Source: Citrobacter sp. 18056
GTDB taxonomy: Bacteria > Pseudomonadota > Gammaproteobacteria > Enterobacterales > Enterobacteriaceae
Direction: 5' to 3'
Assembly: GCA_902706235.1 (NCBI GenBank)
Contig: CACSJR010000010.1
Coordinates: forward strand, 147,937 to 211,936
DNA: 64,000 nt
The position numbers and the translations under genes are program-made. Shown in pieces: positions 56,462 through 64,000 of this stretch (its first letter is position 1; the number at the start of each line of letters is the position of its first letter). The notes beneath the pieces were generated by a model. The model was given only the letters and a program-made list of their open reading frames with translations, was not told the origin of the DNA and did not search any database.

Positions 56462-57877
56462 ATGAAAAAATACCAGCAACTGGCGCAGCAAATAACCGAA
56501 CAGATTGGCCTTGGTGTATGGCAACCGGGCGATCGTCTGCCGTCCCTGCGCGAGCAGGTCACCATCAGCGGCATGAGCTTTATGACTGTCGGCCACGCCT
56601 ATCAACTGCTGGAAAGCCAGGGCCGAATCATTGCCCGCCCGCAGTCCGGCTATTACGTTGCGCCGCGTCCGGTGAAACAGCTGAAAGCCGCGCCGCCAGC
56701 GCAGGTGATGCGCGACGAAGCGGTGGACATTAATACCTATATTTTCGGCGTTCTTCAGGCCAGTCGCGATGCGGCGGTGCTGCCGTTTGCCTCGGCGTTC
56801 CCCGATCCGCGCCTGTTTCCGCTCCAGCAGCTCAACCGTTCCCTGGCGCAGGTGAGCAAAACCGCCACCGCCATGAGCGTGATTGAAAATCTGCCGCCGG
56901 GGAATACCGAACTGCGTCACGCCATCGCACGCCGTTATGCATTGCAGGGCATGAACATTTCGCCGGATGAAATTGTGATTACCGCCGGAGCCCTTGAAGC
57001 GCTGAACCTCAGCCTGCAGGCGGTGACGGAGCCGGGTGATTGGGTGATCGTCGAAAACCCCTGTTTCTATGGCGCATTGCAGGCGCTGGAACGCTTGCGA
57101 TTAAAGGCGCTGTCGGTGGTATCAGATGTGAAAGAGGGCATCGACATGGTCGCCCTGGAGCAGGCGCTGAAAGAGTATCCGGTGAAAGCCTGTTGGCTGA
57201 TGACCAACAGCCAAAACCCGCTCGGTTTCACCCTAAGCCCGGAGAAAAAAGCGCAGCTGGTCACGTTGCTCAGTGCGCATAACGTGGTACTGATTGAGGA
57301 CGACGTCTACAGCGAACTGTGGTTTGGCCGCGATAAACCGCTTCCGGCCAAAGCCTGGGATCGCGACGACATGACACTGCATTGCAGTTCATTTTCAAAA
57401 TGCCTGGTGCCAGGCTTTCGCATTGGCTGGGTGGCGGCGGGCAAACACGCGCAGCGCATCCAGCATTTGCAGTTGATGAGCACGCTGTCGACCAGTTCGC
57501 CGATGCAAATGGCGCTAGTCGATTATCTCGGTACCAAGCGCTATGACGCCCATCTTCGCCGTCTGCGTCGTCAGCTGGCCGAGCGCAAGCATCAGGCGTG
57601 GCAGGCACTGCTGCGCCATTTACCCGCCGAAGTGAAAATCCACCATAATGACAGCGGCTACTTTTTATGGCTGGAACTGCCCGCCGGTCTCGACGCCGGA
57701 GAGCTTGGCGCCCGGGCGCTGGCGCACAAAATCAGCATCGCGCCGGGCAAAATGTTTTCAACCACCGACAGCTGGGCGTCGTTCTTCCGCTTTAACACCG
57801 CCTGGGGCTGGAGCGATCGCGAAGAGCAGGGCGTAAAAATGCTCGGTCAGCTTATTATTGAAATGCTTAACGAATAG
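56462..57877 (+). CDS. ydcR: YdcR, MocR-type GntR regulator with aminotransferase domain
   Basis: 471-aa fusion protein: N-terminal GntR winged helix (QPGDRLPSLREQVTISGMSF) and a fold-type I aminotransferase-like domain containing NSQNPLGFTLS, EDDVYSELWFG and CSSFSKCLVPGFRIGW, whose lysine would bind PLP. MocR regulators usually control genes for PLP or amino-acid/amine metabolism. Orthologous to E. coli YdcR, which precedes ydcSTUV-patD. ATG at 56462 is chosen over an in-frame start at 56417. Followed by a long-looped terminator. Confidence 0.93.
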   Translation: MKKYQQLAQQITEQIGLGVWQPGDRLPSLREQVTISGMSFMTVGHAYQLLESQGRIIARPQSGYYVAPRPVKQLKAAPPAQVMRDEAVDINTYIFGVLQASRDAAVLPFASAFPDPRLFPLQQLNRSLAQVSKTATAMSVIENLPPGNTELRHAIARRYALQGMNISPDEIVITAGALEALNLSLQAVTEPGDWVIVENPCFYGALQALERLRLKALSVVSDVKEGIDMVALEQALKEYPVKACWLMTNSQNPLGFTLSPEKKAQLVTLLSAHNVVLIEDDVYSELWFGRDKPLPAKAWDRDDMTLHCSSFSKCLVPGFRIGWVAAGKHAQRIQHLQLMSTLSTSSPMQMALVDYLGTKRYDAHLRRLRRQLAERKHQAWQALLRHLPAEVKIHHNDSGYFLWLELPAGLDAGELGARALAHKISIAPGKMFSTTDSWASFFRFNTAWGWSDREEQGVKMLGQLIIEMLNE

Positions 57878-57915
57878 CCATTCTTATTTCCTGAATATCT
57901 TTTTCTCGAAACAAA

Positions 57916-57961
57916 AATAACCCGGCGATAATTTAATAATTATTTACCGGGTTATTTTTTA
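57916..57961 (+). terminator. ydcR terminator
   Basis: AATAACCCGG (57916-57925) and CCGGGTTATT (57947-57956) form a 10-bp stem with a long AT-rich loop, followed by TTTTTA. Intrinsic terminator. Confidence 0.8.
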
Positions 57962-58010
57962 GCTTGCCATAGGAAATATGCATATCTGATAGTGTTGCCT
58001 AACACCTTGT

Positions 58011-58017
58011 CTATACT
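58011..58017 (+). promoter_or_regulatory. Sigma-S-type -10 box of ydcSTUV-patD
   Basis: CTATACT is the exact preferred extended -10 hexamer region for RpoS-dependent promoters; E. coli ydcS is known as an RpoS-regulated gene. Transcription from here would give a leader of about 165 nt before the ydcS start. Confidence 0.6.
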
Positions 58018-58050
58018 GCATTTAGTTCAGATAACTCACGGGGTTTTCAG

Positions 58051-58115
58051 CGGAATGCGCCCTTTGTCACAACCTGGTGAAAATTCCCGGCGCAGGCAGG
58101 TCGCCGTGCATTCCG
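58051..58115 (+). other. Potentially structured leader of ydcS
   Basis: CGGAATGC (58051-58058) and GCATTCCG (58108-58115) close a 65-nt domain, and the short hairpin CGGCA-CGGC-TGCCG lies at 58148-58161 nearer the ribosome site. The domain would be transcribed from the 58011 -10 box. It may be a regulatory RNA or only an mRNA 5' structure. The 57962-58190 stretch holds no gene. Confidence 0.4.
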
Positions 58116-58190
58116 CCGTCTACGGTTATTAAGGGACATATTTTTACGGCACGGCTGCCGCCTGATTAATTCCGACAGGAGTAAAACACG

Positions 58191-59336
58191 ATGAGCAAGC
58201 AATTTGCCCGCAGCAGCCTGTGCGCGCTGGGTATGACTATCATGACAGCACACGCCGCCGAACCACCGACGACGCTGGGAAAAGCAGAAGGTCGCCTCGA
58301 TATTATTGCCTGGCCGGGCTACGTCGAACGCGGCCAGAGCGATAAAAACTACGACTGGGTGACTCAGTTTGAAAAAGACACCGGCTGCGCGGTCAACGTG
58401 AAAACTGCCGCCACCTCTGATGAAATGGTCAGCCTGATGGCCAAAGGCGGTTACGACCTGGTCACCGCGTCCGGCGATGCCTCGCTGCGCCTGATCATGG
58501 GCAAACGCGTGCAACCGATTAACACCGCGCTTATCCCTAACTGGAAAACCCTCGACCCACGTCTGGAAAAAGGCGCCTGGTTTAACGTTGGCGGAAAAGT
58601 TTACGGTACACCCTATCAGTGGGGCCCGAACCTGCTGATGTACAACACCAAAACCTTCCCGACGCCACCGGACAGCTGGAAAGTAGTGTTCGTCGAACAA
58701 AATCTGCCGGACGGCAAAACCAACAAAGGGCGCGTGCAGGCCTATGACGGCCCGATTTACATCGCCGATGCGGCGCTGTTCGTGAAAGCCACCCAGCCGC
58801 AGCTCGGTATTTCTGACCCGTATCAGCTTACCGAAACCCAGTACGCCGCGGTGCTGAAAGTGTTGCGCGATCAGCACGCGTTGATTCACCGCTACTGGCA
58901 CGATGCGACCGTGCAAATGAGCGACTTCAAAAACGAAGGTGTGGTGGCATCGAGTTCCTGGCCGTATCAGGCTAACGGTCTGAAAGCGGATAACCAGCCG
59001 ATTGCGACCGTGTTCCCGAAGGAGGGCGTCACCGGCTGGGCTGACACCACCATGCTACACGCGGAAGCCAAACACCCGGTGTGCGCTTATAAATGGATGA
59101 ACTGGTCGCTAGAGCCAAAAGTACAGGGCGATGTTTCCGCCTGGTTCGGCTCGCTGCCAGTGGTGCCGGAAGGCTGTAAAGCCAGCACGCTGCTCGGCGA
59201 AAAGGGCTGTGACACCAACGGCTACACCTTCTTCGACAAAATCGCTTTCTGGAAAACACCTATCGCCGAAGGCGGTAAGTTCGTGCCTTACAGTCGCTGG
59301 ACGCAAGACTACATCGCCATTATGGGTGGTCGTTAA
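58191..59336 (+). CDS. ydcS: YdcS, periplasmic polyamine-type substrate-binding protein
   Basis: 381-aa PotD/PotF-like binding protein of the YdcSTUV ABC transporter, linked to putrescine uptake in E. coli; the E. coli protein was also reported to have polyhydroxybutyrate synthase activity. A signal peptide (SSLCALGMTIMTAHA, then AEPPTT) precedes the mature domain, which opens RLDIIAWPGYVERGQ and contains GTPYQWGPNLLMYN. ATG at 58191 after AGGAGTAAAACACG. First gene of ydcSTUV-patD. Confidence 0.95.
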   Translation: MSKQFARSSLCALGMTIMTAHAAEPPTTLGKAEGRLDIIAWPGYVERGQSDKNYDWVTQFEKDTGCAVNVKTAATSDEMVSLMAKGGYDLVTASGDASLRLIMGKRVQPINTALIPNWKTLDPRLEKGAWFNVGGKVYGTPYQWGPNLLMYNTKTFPTPPDSWKVVFVEQNLPDGKTNKGRVQAYDGPIYIADAALFVKATQPQLGISDPYQLTETQYAAVLKVLRDQHALIHRYWHDATVQMSDFKNEGVVASSSWPYQANGLKADNQPIATVFPKEGVTGWADTTMLHAEAKHPVCAYKWMNWSLEPKVQGDVSAWFGSLPVVPEGCKASTLLGEKGCDTNGYTFFDKIAFWKTPIAEGGKFVPYSRWTQDYIAIMGGR

Positions 59337-59353
59337 CACCCGGGAGTTTGAAC

Positions 59354-60370
59354 ATGACTTACGCAGTTGAATTTCAGGATGTCTCGCGTCTGTATGGTGA
59401 TGTTCGTGCGGTGGATGGCGTCAGTATCGCCATCGAAGATGGGGAGTTTTTTTCAATGCTGGGGCCGTCAGGCTCCGGTAAAACCACTTGCCTGCGGCTG
59501 ATCGCCGGGTTCGAACAGCTTTCCGGCGGCACCATCAAAATCTTCGGTAAAGAAGCCAGCGTTCTGCCCCCGTGGCAGCGCGACGTCAACACCGTGTTCC
59601 AGGACTACGCGCTGTTTCCGCACATGTCGATTCTCGATAACGTCGCCTACGGGCTGATGGTGAAAGGCATCGGCAAAAAACAGCGTCACGCGATGGCCCA
59701 GCAAGCGCTGGAAAAAGTGGCACTCGGTTTTGTTCACACCCGTAAACCGTCTCAGCTTTCCGGCGGCCAGCGCCAGCGGGTGGCCATTGCCCGGGCGCTG
59801 GTCAATCAACCACGCGTGCTGCTGCTCGATGAACCGCTGGGTGCGCTGGATCTCAAGCTGCGCGAACAGATGCAGTTCGAGCTAAAAAAACTGCAACAGG
59901 ATTTGGGTATCACCTTTATTTTCGTCACCCATGATCAGGGCGAAGCGCTGTCGATGTCTGACCGCGTGGCGGTGTTTAACAACGGTCGCATTGAACAGAT
60001 CGACACCCCGCGCGAGCTGTATCTGCGCCCGCGCACGCCGTTCGTCGCCAGTTTTGTCGGCACCTCAAACGTATTTGATTCCGCGCAAACCCTGAAGCTG
60101 TGCGGCATGACCGGACAATGGTCGCTGCGCCCGGAGCATATTCGACTTGATGCGGGAGGCGACATTCAGGTCAACGGCGTGGTGCAGGCAGTGCAGTATC
60201 AGGGCGCGGCGACTCGCTATGAAATTCGCTTATCCGGCGGTGAAAAGCTGCTGGTGAGTCAGGGGAATTTCACCGGTGGCATCGTGCCCGATGGCCCGAC
60301 GCCGGGCCAGAACGTGCTGGCATCGTGGTCGCGGGAGGCCATGGTCCCGCTGGACGGAGGGGTGAGATGA
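59354..60370 (+). CDS. ydcT: YdcT, ABC transporter ATPase
   Basis: 338-aa ATP-binding subunit of the YdcSTUV importer. Walker A is GPSGSGKTT, the signature motif LSGGQRQRVAIARAL, Walker B LLLDEPLGALD, and a C-terminal TOBE domain follows (DIQVNGVVQAVQYQGAATR). ATG at 59354 with GGGAG upstream; an alternative TTG two codons earlier is unlikely. Its TGA overlaps the ydcU start (ATGA). Confidence 0.96.
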   Translation: MTYAVEFQDVSRLYGDVRAVDGVSIAIEDGEFFSMLGPSGSGKTTCLRLIAGFEQLSGGTIKIFGKEASVLPPWQRDVNTVFQDYALFPHMSILDNVAYGLMVKGIGKKQRHAMAQQALEKVALGFVHTRKPSQLSGGQRQRVAIARALVNQPRVLLLDEPLGALDLKLREQMQFELKKLQQDLGITFIFVTHDQGEALSMSDRVAVFNNGRIEQIDTPRELYLRPRTPFVASFVGTSNVFDSAQTLKLCGMTGQWSLRPEHIRLDAGGDIQVNGVVQAVQYQGAATRYEIRLSGGEKLLVSQGNFTGGIVPDGPTPGQNVLASWSREAMVPLDGGVR

Positions 60371-61308
60371 CCATGAGCATTGCCCCGTTACCTTCTGCCA
60401 TCCGCGCCGGTCGGCTGTCCGGTTTGTTCTGGCGTAAGCCGTCGCTGGCGCTGTTTTTGCTGCTGCTCGGGCCGCTGATGTGGTTCGGCGTGGTGTATCT
60501 CGGCTCGCTGCTGACCTTGCTGTGGCAGGGGTTCTACACCTTCGACGACTTCACCATGTCGGTGACGCCAGACCTGACGCTCGCCAATCTTAAAGCGCTG
60601 TTTAACCCTGCCAACTACGACATCATCGTGCGCACGCTGGTGATGGCGATTTCCGTCACCATCGCCAGCGCGATTCTGGCATTTCCGATGGCGTGGTACA
60701 TGGCACGCTACACCCGTGGCAAATGGAAAGCCTTCTTTTACATTGCGGTGATGCTGCCGATGTGGGCGAGTTACATCGTCAAAGCCTACGCCTGGACGCT
60801 GCTGCTGGCGAAAGACGGCGTGGCCCAGTGGTTTCTGGGTCACATGGGGCTGGAAGGGCTGCTCAACGAATTTCTGCTGTTGCCCGCAGTCGGTGGTAAC
60901 ACGCTGTCGACGTCCGGCTTTGGTCGCTTTCTGGTGTTTGTCTACATCTGGCTGCCGTTCATGATTTTGCCGGTTCAGGCCGCGCTTGAGCGTTTACCAC
61001 CGTCGCTGTTACAGGCATCGGCGGATTTAGGAGCCTATCCGCGCCAGACGTTCCGTTACGTGGTTTTGCCGCTGGCGATCCCGGGGATTGCGGCCGGGTC
61101 AATTTTTACCTTCTCGCTGACGCTCGGTGATTTCATCGTGCCGCAGCTGGTCGGCCCGCCGGGGTATTTCATCGGCAACATGGTGTACGCGCAGCAGGGG
61201 GCGATCGGCAACATGCCGATGGCGGCGGCGTTCACCATCGTGCCGATTGTGTTAATCGCGCTTTATCTGGCGTTCGTGAAACGTCTGGGAGCATTCGATG
61301 CACTCTGA
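60367..61308 (+). CDS. ydcU: YdcU, ABC transporter permease
   Basis: 313-aa inner-membrane permease with six predicted helices and the cytoplasmic EAA-like loop [20 protein letters not shown] that contacts YdcT. The length from the ATG at 60367, overlapping the ydcT stop, equals E. coli YdcU; the longer upstream frame within ydcT is rejected. Overlaps ydcV by 11 bp. Confidence 0.95.
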   Translation: MTMSIAPLPSAIRAGRLSGLFWRKPSLALFLLLLGPLMWFGVVYLGSLLTLLWQGFYTFDDFTMSVTPDLTLANLKALFNPANYDIIVRTLVMAISVTIASAILAFPMAWYMARYTRGKWKAFFYIAVMLPMWASYIVKAYAWTLLLAKDGVAQWFLGHMGLEGLLNEFLLLPAVGGNTLSTSGFGRFLVFVYIWLPFMILPVQAALERLPPSLLQASADLGAYPRQTFRYVVLPLAIPGIAAGSIFTFSLTLGDFIVPQLVGPPGYFIGNMVYAQQGAIGNMPMAAAFTIVPIVLIALYLAFVKRLGAFDAL

Positions 61309-62104
61309 AAGAGCACCGTGGTTCCTGAAACTGGCGGCCTGGGGCGGAGTTATCTTCCTGCATTTCCCACTCGCCATCATCGCCATCTATGCTTTCAATA
61401 CGGAAGATGCCGCGTTTAGCTTTCCGCCGAAAGGCCTGACGCTGCACTGGTTCAGCGTGGCAGCAGGCCGCAGGGATATTCTGGAGTCAGTGACGTTGTC
61501 ACTTCAAATCGCAGCACTCTCTACCACCATTGCGCTGGTGCTTGGCACGCTTGCTGCAGCGGCGTTATGGCGCAGTGAGTTTTTTGGCAAGAACGCCATT
61601 TCGCTGCTGCTGTTATTACCGATTGCGCTGCCGGGGATCATCACCGGGCTGGCGCTGTTGACGGCATTCAAGGCCATCAACCTTGAACCGGGTTTTTTAA
61701 CAATAGTCATTGGGCATGCCACGTTTTGCGTAGTGGTGGTCTTTAACAACGTGATCGCACGTTTTCGCCGCACCTCATGGAGCCTGGTGGAAGCGTCGAT
61801 GGATTTAGGTGCGAGCACCTGGCAAACCTTCCGCTACGTCGTGCTGCCGAATCTCGGTTCGGCGCTGCTGGCGGGAGGAATGCTGGCGTTTGCGCTGTCT
61901 TTTGATGAAATCATTGTCACCACATTTACCGCAGGCCACGAGCGCACACTGCCGCTGTGGCTACTGAACCAGTTAGGCCGACCGCGCGATGTGCCGGTGA
62001 CTAACGTGGTCGCGCTGCTGGTAATGCTGGTGACGATGCTTCCGATTTTGGGTGCCTGGTGGCTGACCCGCGATGGCGAAACGGTCGCCGGTAGCGGTAA
62101 ATAA
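61298..62104 (+). CDS. ydcV: YdcV, ABC transporter permease
   Basis: 268-aa second permease, partner of YdcU, with six predicted helices and the EAA-like loop [20 protein letters not shown]. It starts inside the 3' end of ydcU (ATG at 61298, AGCATTCG upstream) and ends 21 bp before patD. The YdcSTUV system is related to polyamine importers PotABCD and PotFGHI, and co-transcription with patD supports a putrescine/aminobutyraldehyde role. Confidence 0.95.
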   Translation: MHSERAPWFLKLAAWGGVIFLHFPLAIIAIYAFNTEDAAFSFPPKGLTLHWFSVAAGRRDILESVTLSLQIAALSTTIALVLGTLAAAALWRSEFFGKNAISLLLLLPIALPGIITGLALLTAFKAINLEPGFLTIVIGHATFCVVVVFNNVIARFRRTSWSLVEASMDLGASTWQTFRYVVLPNLGSALLAGGMLAFALSFDEIIVTTFTAGHERTLPLWLLNQLGRPRDVPVTNVVALLVMLVTMLPILGAWWLTRDGETVAGSGK

Positions 62105-62125
62105 TTGAAAAGTACGGAGCGGGAT

Positions 62126-63550
62126 ATGCAACACAACTTATTGATTAACGGTGAACTGGTCGCAGGTGCAGGGGAAATGCAGCCGGTATATAACCCGGCA
62201 ACGGGTGAAATCATTCTGGAAATTGCCGAAGCCACGGCGGCGCAGGTCGATGACGCGGTGCAGGCTGCCGATCGGGCGTTTTCCCAATGGGGCCAGACCA
62301 CACCGAAAACGCGCGCCGAATGCCTGTTGAAACTGGCGGATGTGATTGAACAAAACGCCGAAGATTTGGCGAAACTTGAATCCCTTAACTGCGGCAAACC
62401 GCTGCACTGTGTTATCAACGATGAACTGCCTGCGGTGGTCGACGTGTTCCGCTTCTTTGCGGGCGCGGCGCGTTGCCTGAACGGGCTGGCAGCGGGTGAA
62501 TATCTGGAAGGGCACACCTCGATGATCCGCCGTGACCCGGTAGGCGTAGTGGCCTCAATTGCGCCGTGGAACTATCCGCTGATGATGGCAGCGTGGAAAC
62601 TCGCTCCGGCGCTGGCGGCGGGCAACTGCGTCGTTATCAAACCGTCCGAAATCACCCCACTGACGGCGCTGAAACTGGCGGCACTGGCGAAAGATATCTT
62701 CCCGGCGGGCGTGATTAACGTGCTGTTCGGGCGCGGCAAAACCGTCGGCGACCCGCTGACCGGCCACGAAAAAATACGCATGGTGTCGCTCACCGGGTCG
62801 ATTGCTACCGGCGAGCACATCATTTCCCACACCGCACCGTCCATCAAACGCACCCACATGGAGCTGGGCGGCAAAGCGCCGGTCATCGTGTTTGACGATG
62901 CGGATCTGGAGTCGGTGGTGGAAGGTGTGCGGACATTTGGCTTCTACAACGCCGGGCAGGACTGCACCGCCGCGTGTCGCCTGTACGTGCAGAAGGGCGT
63001 TTATGCTGCTCTGGTCGAAAAGCTCGGCGCGGCGGTTTCCACGCTGAAAATGGGCTGTCCGAGCGATGAGTCCACTGAACTTGGGCCGTTGAGCTCTAAA
63101 GCGCATCTGGACCGCGTCAGCCAGGCGGTGGAAAAAGCCCGCGCCCTGAGCCACATCAACGTCGTGACCGGCGGCGAAAAAGCACCGGGTAAAGGCTATC
63201 ACTTCCAGCCGACCGTATTGGCGGGGGCGAAGCAGGAAGACGATATCGTGCAACGCGAAGTATTCGGCCCGGTGGTCAGCGTCACTGAGTTTGACGATGA
63301 AGAACAGGTGCTTGGCTGGGCCAACGATTCACAATATGGCCTGGCATCATCGGTGTGGACTAAAGACGTGGGCCGCGCCCACCGCATGAGCGCGCGCCTG
63401 CAATACGGCTGCACCTGGGTTAACACTCACTTTATGCTGGTCAGCGAAATGCCACACGGTGGACAGAAACTGTCGGGCTACGGCAAAGATATGTCGGTTT
63501 ACGGGCTGGAGGATTACACCGTGGTTCGGCATGTCATGATAAAACACTAA
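62126..63550 (+). CDS. patD: PatD, gamma-aminobutyraldehyde dehydrogenase
   Basis: 474-aa NAD-dependent aldehyde dehydrogenase oxidising 4-aminobutanal, formed from putrescine by PatA, to GABA. Catalytic cysteine C280 lies in GQDCTAACR; the general base is in [11 protein letters not shown], and [14 protein letters not shown] contributes to the NAD site. Length equals E. coli PatD. ATG at 62126 after GGAGCGGGAT; an in-frame start at 62105 immediately after ydcV is rejected. Last gene of the ydcSTUV operon; the E. coli gene order ends here because a mobile-element junction follows. Confidence 0.96.
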   Translation: MQHNLLINGELVAGAGEMQPVYNPATGEIILEIAEATAAQVDDAVQAADRAFSQWGQTTPKTRAECLLKLADVIEQNAEDLAKLESLNCGKPLHCVINDELPAVVDVFRFFAGAARCLNGLAAGEYLEGHTSMIRRDPVGVVASIAPWNYPLMMAAWKLAPALAAGNCVVIKPSEITPLTALKLAALAKDIFPAGVINVLFGRGKTVGDPLTGHEKIRMVSLTGSIATGEHIISHTAPSIKRTHMELGGKAPVIVFDDADLESVVEGVRTFGFYNAGQDCTAACRLYVQKGVYAALVEKLGAAVSTLKMGCPSDESTELGPLSSKAHLDRVSQAVEKARALSHINVVTGGEKAPGKGYHFQPTVLAGAKQEDDIVQREVFGPVVSVTEFDDEEQVLGWANDSQYGLASSVWTKDVGRAHRMSARLQYGCTWVNTHFMLVSEMPHGGQKLSGYGKDMSVYGLEDYTVVRHVMIKH

Positions 63551-63578
63551 GGCGTGATTAAGTGGCTGAAATATATGT

Positions 63579-63821
63579 TTATTGTATTCCGGCCACTTTC
63601 TTCTGGGGCATCTGTGGGGCATTGAAGTTAAAATTGTTGTTTAGCAGGGCTATCTGATCACCGTTTTGCTCGGACATCCATTTCCCGTATACATTGAAAA
63701 CCATCTGCGCATTTGTATGGCCCATCTGATTAGCTATGAAGCTAGGGTTAGCTCCGGCGCTCAAAGCCCAGCATGCAAAAGTATGACGGGATTCATACGC
63801 TTTTCTGTGTCTGATGCCAGC
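63579..63821 (-). pseudogene. Phage-type tyrosine recombinase (integrase), 3' fragment
   Basis: An open frame of about 80 codons encodes the C-terminal part of a site-specific tyrosine recombinase. AYESRHTFACWALSAG contains the RHTFA box, FIANQMGHTNAQMV the MGH box and FNVYGKWM the catalytic tyrosine. Upstream on the minus strand the frame is closed by TGA at 63822-63824, so the N-terminal DNA-binding and core regions are missing. The fragment begins 28 bp after the patD stop, in the opposite direction. It is the remnant of a prophage or genomic-island integrase. Confidence 0.8.
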
Positions 63822-63873
63822 TCACTTTAATAGGTGGTTCCATGATGCGGCTATAGACCCAGGGATGTAACAG

Positions 63874-64000
63874 TGTAGTGGCACACTGAATTTGGCCACC
63901 TGAACAGAGGTGATATGCTCACCTCAGAACAACACAGGTGCACCAATGAAAAGAAAAAATTTTAGTCCTGAATTCAGACGTGAGTCAGCCCAGTTGGTTG
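63874..64000 (+). mobile_element. Left end of an IS3-family insertion sequence (IS911-like)
   Basis: TGTAGTGGCACACTGAATTT begins with the TG typical of IS3-family ends. The orfA start codon follows at 63946. The rest of the element extends past the window. It lies 53 bp beyond the integrase fragment, so two mobile events are stacked here. Confidence 0.7.
63946..64000 (+). CDS. IS3-family transposase OrfA (partial, cut by right edge)
   Basis: The first 18 codons read [18 protein letters not shown], which matches the OrfA N-terminus of IS911-type elements (family form MKKRNFSAEFKRESAQLV). OrfA is the helix-turn-helix partner that is frameshift-fused to OrfB to give the transposase. Only the start is visible, so intactness cannot be judged. 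Confidence 0.7.
   Translation, partial: MKRKNFSPEFRRESAQLV

Noticed and set aside
58066..58115. Resemblance of GGTGAAAATTCCCGG in the ydcS leader to the FMN riboswitch (RFN) core
   Set aside because: Only a short stretch agrees; the other conserved RFN arms are missing and the gene has no flavin link.
58146..58163. ACGG near a hairpin, as in guanidine-II (mini-ykkC) riboswitches
   Set aside because: The loop that actually forms is CGGC and there is no second ACGR hairpin in the right arrangement.
58047..58916. 289-aa minus-strand frame over the ydcS leader and gene
   Set aside because: Overlaps ydcS antisense and has no family features.

Overview
The window is enterobacterial chromosome (Enterobacteriaceae, not Escherichia coli K-12). 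Gene order follows the K-12 31-33 min region almost throughout (paaZ / paaABCDEFGHIJK-paaXY, azoR, hrpA, ydcF, aldA, gapC, cybB, ydcI, ydcJ, opgD, rimL, ydcK, tehB, ydcO, sutR, rlhA, ydcR, ydcSTUV-patD). That backbone is broken by accessory genes K-12 lacks here. REP-type palindromes, rho-independent hairpins and E. coli-like start sites fit the same family. The genus cannot be fixed from the sequence alone; an Enterobacter/Lelliottia/Leclercia/Kluyvera-like organism is plausible.

Layout. 1-13065: complete phenylacetate catabolon, with paaZ (cut by the left edge) divergent from paaA-K, then the repressor gene paaX and thioesterase gene paaY; PaaX-like TGATTC/GAATCA elements lie in the paaZ-paaA gap. 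13066-16297: accessory secreted alkylsulfatase plus a beta-barrel outer-membrane protein. 16502-27311: azoR, hrpA, an O-methyltransferase, ydcF, aldA (with a CRP-like site), a GFA-family protein, an alpha/beta hydrolase and an intact gapC. 27504-32173: cybB, ydcI, protocatechuate 3,4-dioxygenase pcaHG and ydcJ. 32250-38354: an accessory island between ydcJ and opgD with a carboxylesterase, a LysR regulator, a large FAD/NAD(P)-binding protein, a methionine-type aminotransferase and an orphan amino-acid-binding protein. Two near-identical 34-bp sequences mark the LysR promoter and the flavoprotein/aminotransferase divergent promoter. 38577-43899: opgD, an orphan hpxO, rimL, ydcK, and tehB without tehA. 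43896-49634: a PepT-like peptidase divergent from a DppA-like binding protein, a DUF3313 lipoprotein, and a divergent EamA exporter/AraC regulator pair. 49614-53728: ydcO-sutR around paired operators, a MITE-like element abutting the sutR stop codon, and rlhA. 53780-57877: a CIO-type cytochrome bd oxidase with a 41-aa DUF2474 subunit, divergent from the MocR regulator gene ydcR. 57916-63550: the ydcSTUV-patD operon behind a sigma-S-like -10 box and a potentially structured leader. 63551-64000: remnant of a phage-type integrase and the left end of an IS3-family element, so the right edge is a mobile-element junction.

Theme: the region is rich in aromatic and nitrogen-compound catabolism (phenylacetate, protocatechuate, 2-oxoadipate, urate, aldehydes, peptides, polyamine-derived aldehydes). 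PaaJ, the beta-ketoadipyl-CoA thiolase of the phenylacetate route, could also serve the last step of protocatechuate breakdown. No rRNA, tRNA or CRISPR array was seen. The clearest candidate for an undescribed system is the LysR / flavoprotein / aminotransferase / binding-protein island with its duplicated operator.
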